NCBI GenBank assembly: GCA_017435665.1
Contig: JAFSEP010000025.1
Location: forward strand, 1 to 62,543
Direction: 5' to 3'
Source: Clostridia bacterium
GTDB taxonomy: Bacteria > Bacillota > Clostridia > Oscillospirales > Acutalibacteraceae
Length of the DNA stretch: 62,543 nucleotides
Under the pieces are notes generated by a model. The model was not told where the DNA came from and ran no database searches. It was given only the letters and a program-made list of their open reading frames with translations. The position numbers and the translations under genes are program-made. Positions 1 through 8,291 of this stretch are shown in pieces. Within the stretch, counting starts at the first letter, position 1; every line of letters starts with the position of its first letter.

Positions 1-141
1 TAAGATTTTTTTCGGAACGGATTTTTGGCAAATCAAGGCACAAAACGCAGTAAATCCTGTCGGATTTACGAGTATTTTAACGATGAGTTGACGGAAATCC
101 GCCCCGTAAAAAACGGGTTCGGATTACACCCGTCACCCTAA
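1..141. repeat. Right-hand part of a MITE-like repeat
   Basis: This stretch matches, over its whole length, one arm of the long inverted-repeat element at 1790-2066. Both share the ACGGATTTTTGG core and the end GATTACACCCGTCACCCTAA (GATTACACTTGTCACCCTAA in the other copy). It stops sharply at the CACCCTAA terminus at 134-141. The left part lies outside the window. Confidence 0.65.
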
Positions 142-212
142 ATGATATATTGAATAAATCCTCCTGATTTCACATAAGATAAAATGACTTATATGAAACG
201 GGAGGAGATTTT

Positions 213-695
213 ATGAAAAAAATAAAAAAACAGGATGTATTCACCCTGGCTTTTTATGTTATTTCGGCTGAATTGGTAGGTGGGTTATCGGCGTTACTGT
301 CGGGCGACTTCAAAGATTTCTTTGACAAATATGAGCAGCCGCCACTTCAACCGCCTCAATGGCTGTTTCCGGTGGTGTGGGTAATTCTTTATGCGATAAT
401 GGGCGTTTCTGCATATCTTATTCACACGGCAGAGACTGACAGCATAAGCCGGAAAAACGCCATGACCTTATATTGGGGACAGCTTGCGGTGAACTTTTCA
501 TGGAGCATTATATTTTTCAGATTTGAGCTGCTCTGGGCTGCGGTTGCGGCAATTCTTCTTTTGCTTGCACTTATTATATCAATGATTATAAGCTTCAGGA
601 AAATCCGCCCGTTGGCAGCCTATCTGAATTTGTCCTATCTTGCGTGGGTTGCGTTTGCAACATATCTCAATATTGCCATAGCAGTAATAAACTGA
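213..695 (+). CDS. TspO/MBR family membrane protein
   Basis: A 160-residue polytopic membrane protein with the size and pattern of the TspO/MBR (tryptophan-rich sensory protein, peripheral benzodiazepine receptor-like) family. It has five hydrophobic helices and an aromatic Pro/Trp-rich loop after helix 1 (QPPQWLFPVVWVILYAIMG, about residues 47-65), then WGQLAVNFSWSIIFF, matching the family's WxxQLxLNxxWxxxFF motif. Family members bind porphyrins and tetrapyrroles; the role in anaerobes is unclear. The ATG follows a GGGAGGAG Shine-Dalgarno site. It is a single gene ending at a shared convergent terminator. Confidence 0.9.
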   Translation: MKKIKKQDVFTLAFYVISAELVGGLSALLSGDFKDFFDKYEQPPLQPPQWLFPVVWVILYAIMGVSAYLIHTAETDSISRKNAMTLYWGQLAVNFSWSIIFFRFELLWAAVAAILLLLALIISMIISFRKIRPLAAYLNLSYLAWVAFATYLNIAIAVIN

Positions 696-702
696 AAAAA
701 AT

Positions 703-728
703 AAGGCAGTTACGTCGGTAACTGCCTT
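703..728. terminator. Bidirectional terminator between tspO and the epimerase gene
   Basis: Perfect 11-bp stem (AAGGCAGTTAC/GTAACTGCCTT) with a GTCG loop. An A-run lies on the left and AAACTTTT on the right, so it can serve both convergent genes. Confidence 0.8.
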
Positions 729-744
729 AAACTTTTGAAATTGA

Positions 745-1764
745 TTATTCACCCTTCATTTCAAGGAGCTTTGCTCTGCCGTCAAAAACAGCCTGGCTTA
801 CCTTGATTGAATCTGTGATAGCTGACTTGATATCGTCCTCTGTTGCACCGAGTTCAACTGCGAATCTTCTGTCGATGAAGAGGTTGATATCCATAATATC
901 TGCAAGTCCGTCAACGTCAATACCGCTTTCAATGCCCTTTTCAGCATATTCCTTCTTAACGCCGCCGAGACCCATTCTCATCATCCAGGGAGCAACGCTG
1001 ATGATAGTTCTGTTTTCACCCATACCTCTTGCAGCATAAACGATCTTGAGGAATTCCTTCCATGTCTGGTTATACATACTGATGGGCCAGCATCTTGCAC
1101 CCTTTGACTTTTCAGCTGCACCAACGATAACTTCGCCAACCTGACGGACTGTAAGCATTGCTGTGCCGCCGCCCGGATACATTGTGAACGGGAGCTTGTC
1201 CATTCTCTTGATCTGCTCGATAAGGATAACCCAAACAGGCTTTCTGCCCGGCTGAGTACCGAAAATGTAGGGCAGTTCAAGAACTGCTACATCAAAGTTG
1301 TCATCAGCATATGATAATGCAACCTCTTCCTGATCGATACGGCTTCTTATGTAGGGATGCTTTTCTGTGAGCTTCATTTCAGGACGCTGCTTTGCAAGAT
1401 ATGAGAAGTAAGAACCGAGAATAACGGCATTCTTCATGCCGGCTTCCTTACAAAGGGGAAGAATTCTCTTGAGAGGCTGGATGTTGTACTTGTCATAAGC
1501 ATCGTAAACGGGAGCAGGGAATTCAACTCTTTCGTCAATACCTGCAGCGAAAACAAAGCAATCGTAGCCTTCCATCATAGCCTTGATTTCTTCATCTGAC
1601 TTTTCATAAATGTTGCAGAATTCAAGTTCCATTTCTTCGGGGATGGGAGCTCCTTCGGGAAGAGGGGGGAGAGCAACGCTCTTTACCTGATGTCCTCTTT
1701 CAATGAAGATTCTTGCTGCTTCACAGCCAAGGAGACCTGTTCCGCCAATCATAAAGACTTTCAT
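745..1764 (-). CDS. NAD(P)-binding epimerase/dehydratase-like protein
   Basis: A 339-residue protein with an N-terminal Rossmann fold: MKVFMIGGTGLLGCEAAR gives the GGTGLLG dinucleotide-binding loop of extended short-chain dehydrogenases (NAD-dependent epimerase/dehydratase family). A YIRSR segment stands where the family often has YxxxK, so the catalytic dyad is altered and substrate or even catalysis is uncertain. The C-terminal third shows no motif I recognise. It is monocistronic, faces tspO, and its 5' side adjoins the MITE-like repeat. The product name is safe only at superfamily level. Confidence 0.75.
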   Translation of the reverse strand: MKVFMIGGTGLLGCEAARIFIERGHQVKSVALPPLPEGAPIPEEMELEFCNIYEKSDEEIKAMMEGYDCFVFAAGIDERVEFPAPVYDAYDKYNIQPLKRILPLCKEAGMKNAVILGSYFSYLAKQRPEMKLTEKHPYIRSRIDQEEVALSYADDNFDVAVLELPYIFGTQPGRKPVWVILIEQIKRMDKLPFTMYPGGGTAMLTVRQVGEVIVGAAEKSKGARCWPISMYNQTWKEFLKIVYAARGMGENRTIISVAPWMMRMGLGGVKKEYAEKGIESGIDVDGLADIMDINLFIDRRFAVELGATEDDIKSAITDSIKVSQAVFDGRAKLLEMKGE

Positions 1765-1789
1765 TTGTGTTTCCTCCTATAAAACATTC

Positions 1790-2066
1790 TTAGGGTGGCA
1801 AGTATAATCCGAATCCGTTTTTTATGAGCGCATTTTTGCTCATCCTTCGTTAAAATGCTCGTTAATCCGACAGGATTAACTTGCGCTTTTGCCTTGACTG
1901 ACCAAAAATCCGTCTCATAAAAAATCTTCGACCTGAAAGTGCGAATTTCAGATGGATTTTTGGATGTCGAGGATGCCGACAGGCTAACGCCTTTCAAATC
2001 TGAAACGCCGGAAAGCCGCTGAAATTCACGCTTTCAGGCGGGTTCTGATTACACTTGTCACCCTAA
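1790..2066. repeat. Long inverted-repeat (MITE-like) element, 277 bp
   Basis: Begins TTAGGGTGGCAAGTATAATC and ends GATTACACTTGTCACCCTAA, which are imperfect inverted repeats of each other. The two halves are roughly 140-nt diverged copies in opposite orientation, and one matches 1-141. No convincing target-site duplication is visible and no protein is encoded; the small minus-strand ORF inside is spurious. It fills most of the 559-bp gap before the phage module. The remaining 2067-2252 stretch is AT-rich with nothing I recognise. Confidence 0.65.
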
Positions 2067-2252
2067 GCTATTCTATTATGCTATTTTCTTTCGTCAATAT
2101 CAATAGCTAAAAACAATTTATCCATAAAAACTTAATTAAATTGTTGTCTAAAAGTGGTTAAATATGAATTTTTTGTTAATAAAACAAATTTACGGAGTTT
2201 TTGTTGCGGGAAAGAGACAACAAAGTCAGGTGTTACGGGTAAGTGTGGGGAG

Positions 2253-2290
2253 CCGCCCGCAGTCGTGGGCGGTGTGCGGCGAAGCCGCAC
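2253..2290. repeat. Two GC-rich hairpins in the phage-module leader
   Basis: Two adjacent stem-loops: CCGCCC/GGGCGG (2253-2272) and a perfect GTGCGGC-GAA-GCCGCAC (2274-2290) with a 3-nt loop. There is no U-tract. They sit just upstream of the terminase small subunit RBS, so they lie in its 5' leader. They resemble the triloop hairpins at 11902-11987. Confidence 0.5.
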
Positions 2291-2323
2291 GGGCAGACCA
2301 AAGCTAAAGAAGGAGATGAGAAA

Positions 2324-2815
2324 ATGAAAGATAAACCCCTGAGTGAGAAAGAAAAGCTTTTTTGCACATATTACAGCGTCACGGTAAATGCCGTTGAATC
2401 GGCGTATAAGGCAGGATATACAATCGCACCTGAAAGAGCTGCCATAAAACTGCTGAGAAGGGAAAGTATAAACGAATATATTTCCGGGCTGACCGCCGTA
2501 AGGAAGAGCAGTACAGATGAGGTGGTTGCAGGGCTGAGGAGACTTGCCTTCGGCTGTATAGGTGATGCGTTAAGGCTTGCTTTCGAGGAAAATATTGATA
2601 TCTCAGAGCTGAAAGAAATGGATCTCTTTGCTATTTCCGAAATAAAGGTAAACAAGGGCAAGGGTGTGGAAATAAAATTTTTCGACAGAATCAAAGCCCT
2701 TGAAAAGCTTTCGGGAATTGCCGAAAGAAAAGATGATGAAGGCAGGAGCGATATTTTCAGAGCTATTGAAGAGGGTGCGGAAGCATTGAGATACAGAAGT
2801 GATGCAGTTGAATAG
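2324..2815 (+). CDS. Phage terminase small subunit
   Basis: 163 residues from the ATG at 2324, which has an AGGAG site 8 nt upstream; the longer frame from 2243 runs through leader hairpins and is rejected. The start, SEKEKLFCTYYSVTVNAVES followed by AYKAGY, is the helix-turn-helix DNA-binding region of the Terminase_2 small subunit family (L-x-x-x-Q/K-x-x-F-x-x-x-Y). The rest is helical and would form the oligomerisation ring. It recognises phage DNA and loads the large subunit. Its 3' end overlaps terL by 14 nt. Confidence 0.85.
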   Translation: MKDKPLSEKEKLFCTYYSVTVNAVESAYKAGYTIAPERAAIKLLRRESINEYISGLTAVRKSSTDEVVAGLRRLAFGCIGDALRLAFEENIDISELKEMDLFAISEIKVNKGKGVEIKFFDRIKALEKLSGIAERKDDEGRSDIFRAIEEGAEALRYRSDAVE

Positions 2816-4076
2816 GAAAAACGGGTTTTGTCCCTTCAGCGAAAAACAGCTTATTGCAATGACCTGGTGGCATAACAGCTCCCCCTTCAGCAATAAGGAT
2901 GCAATAATCTGCGACGGTGCTGTGAGAAGCGGCAAAACAACATGTATGTCTTTGGGCTTTGCAGTCTGGAGTATACAGAATTTTAACGATACAAACTTTG
3001 CTCTTTGCGGAAAAACGGTAGCCTCCCTGAGAAGAAACGTTATTACTTCTCTGTTGCCTGCTTTGCGTAAGCTGGGCTTTGTGTGTAACGAAAAGCTTTC
3101 AAAAAATCTCATCGAAATCAGCTATGGCGGCAGAATGAACAGATATTACCTTTTCGGAGGCAGAGACGAGAGCTCTGCTTCTCTTATTCAGGGTATCACA
3201 TTGGGAGGCGTGCTTCTTGATGAGGTTGCCCTGATGCCCCGTTCCTTTGTGGAGCAGGCACTTGCCAGATGCTCTCTGGAAAAGGCAAAATTCTGGTTCA
3301 ACTGTAATCCCGAAAATCCGCAGCATTGGTTTTATAAGGAGTGGATAAGCAAAGCCAACGATAAGAACTGTTTGTACCTCCACTTCCTTATGAAGGACAA
3401 TCCGTCATTATCGGCAAAGGTTATTTCAAGGTATGAGAGCCTTTACAGCGGTGCTTTCTATGAGCGCTTTGTTCTTGGAAAATGGGTTGCCGTTGACGGT
3501 CTGGTTTATCCGGAGGCGGCCAACGGGAAATATGTCTGCGAGCCCCCGGAAAAGGATGCTTCCGAATTTTATGTTTCCTGCGATTACGGTACAGTCAACC
3601 CCACTTCAATGGGGTTATGGGGCAGATATGATGATTGCTGGTACCGTATAAGGGAATATTATTTTTCCTCAAGAAAAGAGGGAAGACAGAAAACAGACGA
3701 AGAGTATTACGAGGAGCTTTGTTACCTCTCAGAGGGCATACCAATAACAGCAGTTATCGTTGACCCTTCGGCTGCTTCATTTATGGAATGCATCAGACGG
3801 CACGGCAGATACAAGGTCATACCTGCCAGAAACGATGTTATGGACGGTATCAGAAAGGTGAGCGATGCAATGAGAATGGGAAGAATAAAAATCTCTCCCG
3901 ACTGCAGAGACATTCTCAGAGAATTCGGACTTTACCGCTGGGATCGTTCAGCACAAAAGGATACCCCGAAAAAAGAAAATGACCACGCTATGGACGATAT
4001 GCGCTACTTCGTTTCAACAGTTCTTTACGGAAACGAGGATGAGTTTTTTGCCATGGCGACAAAAAGAAAATCGTAA
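2802..4076 (+). CDS. Phage terminase large subunit
   Basis: A 424-residue packaging motor. The ATPase half has Walker A GAVRSGKTT (about residues 40-48) and Walker B GVLLDEVALM (about 135-144). The nuclease half has the acidic residues of the RNase H-like fold: CDYGTVNP, VDPSAASF and a C-terminal DDMRY. All catalytic elements are present, so the protein should be active. The ATG at 2802 lies inside the end of the small subunit gene and no strong RBS is visible, suggesting translational coupling. It translocates DNA into the prohead and cuts concatemers. Confidence 0.93.
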   Translation: MQLNRKNGFCPFSEKQLIAMTWWHNSSPFSNKDAIICDGAVRSGKTTCMSLGFAVWSIQNFNDTNFALCGKTVASLRRNVITSLLPALRKLGFVCNEKLSKNLIEISYGGRMNRYYLFGGRDESSASLIQGITLGGVLLDEVALMPRSFVEQALARCSLEKAKFWFNCNPENPQHWFYKEWISKANDKNCLYLHFLMKDNPSLSAKVISRYESLYSGAFYERFVLGKWVAVDGLVYPEAANGKYVCEPPEKDASEFYVSCDYGTVNPTSMGLWGRYDDCWYRIREYYFSSRKEGRQKTDEEYYEELCYLSEGIPITAVIVDPSAASFMECIRRHGRYKVIPARNDVMDGIRKVSDAMRMGRIKISPDCRDILREFGLYRWDRSAQKDTPKKENDHAMDDMRYFVSTVLYGNEDEFFAMATKRKS

Positions 4077-4090
4077 GAAAGGAGAAAATC

Positions 4091-5251
4091 TTGGCTTTCG
4101 GTAAAAAGAAAAACACGGAAAGTGTTGAAGAAGTTTTTGCTGTACCCCAGACGTATACTGACAGACACCCTTATGCTTCTTTGCTTTCTTTCAAGGGAAG
4201 CGAAAAGGCGAATATGAAGCTCTATGCCTCGCTCAAGGAAGCTATACCCATAATTGATGCTTCAATTTCAAAGCTCATAAGACTCACGGGAACCTTTGAG
4301 ATTAAATGTGGTGATGCCGGGACAGAGAAGGATATTAACACCTTCCTGAAAAACGTGAACGTAGGCTCTATGTCAAAGGGTATCAGCGTTTTTCTCAGCT
4401 CGTATCTCAATCAGCTTATGACCTACGGTACGGCTGTGGGCGAGATAGTCGTTGACGGAGACAGAATAGTTTCTCTTTATAACGCCGACCTGAACAGCGT
4501 TGAGCTGTCCCACGGGAGATCACCTCTTGATATTGTGGTTTCCTGTGATAACGGGGGCGGAGCCTTTGTGCCTGTGAAATACCCCGAACTCATTCTTCTC
4601 AGCACCCTGAACCCCGAGCCCGACAGCGTTTATGGTAATTCGTTGCTGAAGGGACTGCCCTTTGTATGCGATATACTGCTGAAAATCTATAACACTATCG
4701 GAACAAATTGGGAGAGAACGGGCAATATCAGGTATGCGGTTACGTATAAACCGCAGAATGACGGTAACGACAGAGCCTTTGCCAAGCAGAGAGCTCAGCA
4801 GGTCGCTGAGCAATGGGGCAAGGTTATGCAAAGCTCAGGCCCCGTAAAGGATTTTGTTGCTGTCGGCGACGTGAATATCAGGGTAATCGGTGCAGACAAT
4901 CAGATTATGGATAGCGAAATTCCCGTAAGACAGATGCTTGAACAGATTATTGCAAAGCTGGGTGTACCGCCCTATATCTTAGGAATAAGCTGGTCATCAA
5001 CAGAGCGTATGTCATCCCAGCAGGCTGATATCCTCACAAGCGAAATTGAGCATTACAGAGAAATTCTCAATCCCGTAATCAGAAAAATCTGCAGTCTTTA
5101 TCTGAGACTCAAGGGCTGTGAATGTGACACGGAAATCGTGTGGAACAACATAACGCTTCAGGATGAGCTTCAGCTTGCTCAGGCAAGATATCATAATGCT
5201 CAGGCTGAAAAAACAGAAAGAGAAACGGGAGGTGAGAAGGATGCAGAATAA
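4091..5251 (+). CDS. Phage portal protein
   Basis: A 386-residue protein in the usual position after terL. It shows portal features: an N-terminal wing with GTAVGEIVVDGDRIVSLYNAD, a central stem region, and the late segment LGVPPYILGISWSSTERMSS followed by helices contacting the capsid. It forms the dodecameric ring through which DNA enters. The start is TTG at 4091 with AAAGGAG 6-7 nt upstream. It overlaps the next gene by 11 nt. The fold is assigned from position and pattern, not from a search. Confidence 0.87.
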   Translation: MAFGKKKNTESVEEVFAVPQTYTDRHPYASLLSFKGSEKANMKLYASLKEAIPIIDASISKLIRLTGTFEIKCGDAGTEKDINTFLKNVNVGSMSKGISVFLSSYLNQLMTYGTAVGEIVVDGDRIVSLYNADLNSVELSHGRSPLDIVVSCDNGGGAFVPVKYPELILLSTLNPEPDSVYGNSLLKGLPFVCDILLKIYNTIGTNWERTGNIRYAVTYKPQNDGNDRAFAKQRAQQVAEQWGKVMQSSGPVKDFVAVGDVNIRVIGADNQIMDSEIPVRQMLEQIIAKLGVPPYILGISWSSTERMSSQQADILTSEIEHYREILNPVIRKICSLYLRLKGCECDTEIVWNNITLQDELQLAQARYHNAQAEKTERETGGEKDAE

Positions 5252-6173
5252 AATGGAGCTTATAAACAGGCTTTCAAGAAAACAGCTGACCGAGGATGAG
5301 GTTTACACCTTCAACATAACTCTCTGTGACAATGAGGTTGACCGTGATTACGAGGCTTTCAGCATAAAAGCTCTGGAGGAGATGGGCAAGCTGTTCGTAG
5401 GCAAGACGGGTATATCTGACCACAGTATGAGAAGCAGCGACCAGGCAGCGAGAATTTATAATGCGTGGGTGGAAACCGATTTCAGCAGAAAAACAACCTA
5501 CGGTGAAAGCTATACAGCACTGAGAGCATCCGCATATATGGTACGCACCTCTAAAAACGAGGATCTCATAAAGGAGATAGATGGAGGCATCAAAAAGGAA
5601 GTCAGCGTAGGCTGTGCGGTCAGCGAGCACATCTGCTCGGTCTGCGGAAAGCCCGCAGGCAAGGGTGGCTGCAACCACCTGAGGGGGAAAGTGTATAACG
5701 GCAAAACCTGTTATCACATCCTTTCGGGAGTGACAGACGCATATGAATGGTCTTTTGTTGCAGTTCCCGCCCAGAGAGAAGCAGGCGTAACAAAATCATT
5801 TAAAGCAAAGGAGAGAAATCTTTTGGAAAATCCCAAGGAATTATTCAAGTCGGCAAAGGAAGATATGGTAATTTCCAAGGCGCAGAGCGATAATATTCTC
5901 AGATATATTGAACAGCTCGAGGAAAAGGCAAGTCTTGGTGAAAGCTACCGACAGGAGCTTATAAAAGAGGTTAAGACTCTTGCTGCCTTAACACTTCCCG
6001 AAGTGCCGCAGAAGGCGTTTGAGGCTGTTTGTGAGGATATGAGCATTGAAACTCTCAAGCAGTTCAGAACAGGCCTTGAAAAGAAGAAAAGCACGGTTTT
6101 ACCCGTAACACCTCAGCTTTTCACAGGCAAAGAAAACAACTCTGCTCATAACAACAGTGAATACAGAATTTAA
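5241..6173 (+). CDS. Probable capsid maturation protease with scaffold-like C-terminus
   Basis: 310 residues from the ATG at 5241 (GGGAGGTGAGAAGG upstream). The first about 190 residues resemble phage prohead proteases: KTGISDHSM, then GGIKKEVSVGCAVS and the EWSFVAVPAQREAGV strand that usually closes the protease domain. Between those lies an inserted Cys/His segment (CSVCGKPAGKGGCNHL...CYHI) that looks like a small zinc ribbon. Residues about 200-290 are charged and helical, as expected of a fused scaffold. Position between portal and capsid supports the role; the protease class is inferred. Confidence 0.65.
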   Translation: MQNKMELINRLSRKQLTEDEVYTFNITLCDNEVDRDYEAFSIKALEEMGKLFVGKTGISDHSMRSSDQAARIYNAWVETDFSRKTTYGESYTALRASAYMVRTSKNEDLIKEIDGGIKKEVSVGCAVSEHICSVCGKPAGKGGCNHLRGKVYNGKTCYHILSGVTDAYEWSFVAVPAQREAGVTKSFKAKERNLLENPKELFKSAKEDMVISKAQSDNILRYIEQLEEKASLGESYRQELIKEVKTLAALTLPEVPQKAFEAVCEDMSIETLKQFRTGLEKKKSTVLPVTPQLFTGKENNSAHNNSEYRI

Positions 6174-6185
6174 GGAGGAAAAACA

Positions 6186-6539
6186 ATGAGTAAGATTTCA
6201 TTTGAAGGCTATAACGAAAACAGCCTCACATTCAACAAGGCAGAAGGTTCGGCAATCAAGAAGGGCGACTTTGTTGCTGTTTCTGCAAACGGTACGGTTA
6301 CCGTTGCTGCCGCAAACGGTGATATCATCGGCTACTGTGCAGATGTTGACGGTGACTATGTAACCGTTCAGACACAGGGCTATATCAAGGCAACACTCGG
6401 CTCAGGCGACGGCGTGGCCCTCGGCTATACTTCGCTTACAACAAATGCAAACCAGGAAATTATTTCTTCAACAACTGCAAGAAAGGTGCTTGTTGTTGAC
6501 ATTGATATTCCCGGAAGAACAGTCGGCTTCATTTTATAA
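6186..6539 (+). CDS. Head decoration / capsid cement-like protein
   Basis: A 117-residue all-beta-looking protein rich in Gly, Val and Thr (KKGDFVAVSANGTVTVAAAN, IIGYCADVDGDYVTVQTQGY), typical of the small decoration proteins (DUF2190-like) that sit immediately before the major capsid gene. These bind the outside of the expanded capsid and stabilise it. Start ATG follows AAGGAGGAAAAAC. The same RBS string precedes the capsid gene, implying high expression. Assignment rests on position, size and composition. Confidence 0.65.
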   Translation: MSKISFEGYNENSLTFNKAEGSAIKKGDFVAVSANGTVTVAAANGDIIGYCADVDGDYVTVQTQGYIKATLGSGDGVALGYTSLTTNANQEIISSTTARKVLVVDIDIPGRTVGFIL

Positions 6540-6551
6540 GGAGGAAAAACA

Positions 6552-7559
6552 ATGTCTAACTACGAAAACATCAAACTTGAAAAGGGTCTTTACACAACAG
6601 GCAAGAGCTTCACTCAGGCACTTGAAAGCCTTGACCCGTCAGAAAACTATGCAGGCACAGCTCTTGAGGGACTTGATGCATACCAGAGACAGCTCAAGCG
6701 CTTCGGTATTCACGTGAACGGCAAGAACAGCGATACGGTTGAAAAGTTCTTCAAGTCATCAGACAGTGCAGCACTTTTTCCTGAATATATAAACAGAGCA
6801 GTAAAGAAGGGTGCTGAAAGCGTGAATAAGGTTGACAGCATTGTTGCAACAACTACTAAGATTGACGGTCTCGACTACCGTTCAATCACATCTCTCGAGG
6901 ATGACGAAAGCAAGGAGCTCAAGGTTGTGAACGAGGGTGCGGCTATTCCCGCAACAACAATCAAGACCCAGGAAAACCTTGTGAAGCTTCACAAGAGAGG
7001 CCGTATGCTTGTGGCATCATATGAGGCTGTCAAGTTCCAGAGACTTGATCTCTTTACGGTAACACTCCGTCAGATCGGTGCATATATTGCCCGTTCACAG
7101 CTCAAGGATGCAGTTGACGTTATCATTAACGGTGACGGCAACAACAACGAGGCTGCAGTTATTGAAACAGCATCCTCAGGTGTTCTTACATATGCTGATC
7201 TTATCAGCCTCTGGACAAGCTTTGAGCCCCACCAGATGACAACTATGATCGTCGGTGCAGATATGATGAGCAAGCTCCTCAATATGCCCGAATTCAGAGA
7301 TGCTTCAGCAGGTCTTACCTTCCACGGCACGGGCAAGTGCATTACTCCCATGGGTGCTGAAATCATCCGTTGTGACAGCGTACCTGCAGGTAAGATTATT
7401 GCTCTTGATAAGAGCTGTGCTCTTGAAAAGGTTCAGGCCGGTGAAATCATTACCGACTTCGACAAGCTCATTGACAGACAGCTTGAAAGAGCAGCTATCA
7501 GCACTATTGCAGGCTTTGCAAAAATTTATCCCGATGCAGCAAAGGTTCTCGCATCATAA
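6552..7559 (+). CDS. Major capsid protein
   Basis: 335 residues, RBS AAGGAGGAAAAACA. Position, length and features fit an HK97-fold major capsid protein: a helical N-terminal arm, a long spine-helix region, the repetitive beta segment around VVNEGAAIPATTIKTQENLV (E-loop/P-domain) and the A-domain near the C-terminus with GMEI-like GAEIIRCDSVPAGKIIALD. A separate upstream protease supports processing of the arm. The frame is fully open, with no sign of decay. Confidence 0.85.
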   Translation: MSNYENIKLEKGLYTTGKSFTQALESLDPSENYAGTALEGLDAYQRQLKRFGIHVNGKNSDTVEKFFKSSDSAALFPEYINRAVKKGAESVNKVDSIVATTTKIDGLDYRSITSLEDDESKELKVVNEGAAIPATTIKTQENLVKLHKRGRMLVASYEAVKFQRLDLFTVTLRQIGAYIARSQLKDAVDVIINGDGNNNEAAVIETASSGVLTYADLISLWTSFEPHQMTTMIVGADMMSKLLNMPEFRDASAGLTFHGTGKCITPMGAEIIRCDSVPAGKIIALDKSCALEKVQAGEIITDFDKLIDRQLERAAISTIAGFAKIYPDAAKVLAS

Positions 7560-7575
7560 GGAGTGAAGAAAAATA

Positions 7576-7941
7576 ATGCTGACACCGTCAGACGTTTACA
7601 CACAGTTTCTTCTCATTACTCAGCCCGCAGATGACAAAGAGACACAGATAATTGTGTCTCTTTGCAAAAACGGTCTGGACTGGGTTATGAAGCACGTAAA
7701 AAGGGAGATAAGCCGTGACGATATCAGAATAAGTCAGGCGGCAGCAGGCATAGCTTATTATGACTATGCGATGAGTAAGCTGACAGATTCAGGAGACCCG
7801 AGATATTTCAAGGCAGGGGATGTTACCGTCCAGAAGAAAATTCAGGAGGATATTCTTGTGGCAGAGAAAATAAAAAGGTCACGCCTTGATGCCATAGCCG
7901 ATATTCTTGAGGATACCTCGTTCGGAGCGTGGAATGTATGA
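7576..7941 (+). CDS. Head-tail connector protein (gp6-like)
   Basis: 121 residues, mostly helical, immediately after the capsid gene. The pattern LTPSDVYTQFLLITQPADDK followed by helices ending in ISQAAAGIAYYDYAM matches small connector proteins (HK97 gp6/SPP1 gp15 type) that bind the portal and extend the neck. A GGAG lies 12 nt before the ATG. Its stop overlaps the next start as ATGA. The family call is made from order and pattern. Confidence 0.6.
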   Translation: MLTPSDVYTQFLLITQPADDKETQIIVSLCKNGLDWVMKHVKREISRDDIRISQAAAGIAYYDYAMSKLTDSGDPRYFKAGDVTVQKKIQEDILVAEKIKRSRLDAIADILEDTSFGAWNV

Positions 7942-8291
7942 ATACCGACAGAATATTTGAAAAATACGGGCAGGATGCAGTTCTGCGTGATTATTCGGGA
8001 GACGGTGCCGTTTCCGTCAGCTTCAGGGCATTCGTTCAGGCTCTGAGATATAAAAATAAAATTTATCTGAGGGGCACATATACGGAGCTGGGAAAAAATC
8101 AACAGGACTATTATCTTTATATCGGCCCGGCGGATATAGACGTCAGCAATGTGGACGGAGCTGAAAGAATGCTTACCATAAACGGCACAAGCTATATGGT
8201 TGACAGAACAGAGAAGCATTATATCGGAAACGGGAATACATATACCTGGGCGATAATACGTCCTGTGGTGACCGACAGTCAGGAGGCATAA
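7938..8291 (+). CDS. Phage head closure/neck-like protein
   Basis: 117 residues from the ATG at 7938, which overlaps the preceding stop (ATGA); an in-frame GTG at 7929 is less likely. The sequence is beta-rich (KNKIYLRGTYTELGKNQQDY, YYLYIGPADIDVS, TINGTSYMVDRTEKHYIG), which fits head-completion or stopper proteins that plug the portal after packaging. No catalytic motif is seen. The role is inferred from its place between connector and tail terminator. Confidence 0.5.
   Translation: MNTDRIFEKYGQDAVLRDYSGDGAVSVSFRAFVQALRYKNKIYLRGTYTELGKNQQDYYLYIGPADIDVSNVDGAERMLTINGTSYMVDRTEKHYIGNGNTYTWAIIRPVVTDSQEA

Noticed and set aside
1761-1997. 78-residue minus-strand ORF overlapping the epimerase start
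   Set aside because: It lies inside the inverted-repeat element and its sequence simply reflects the repeat.
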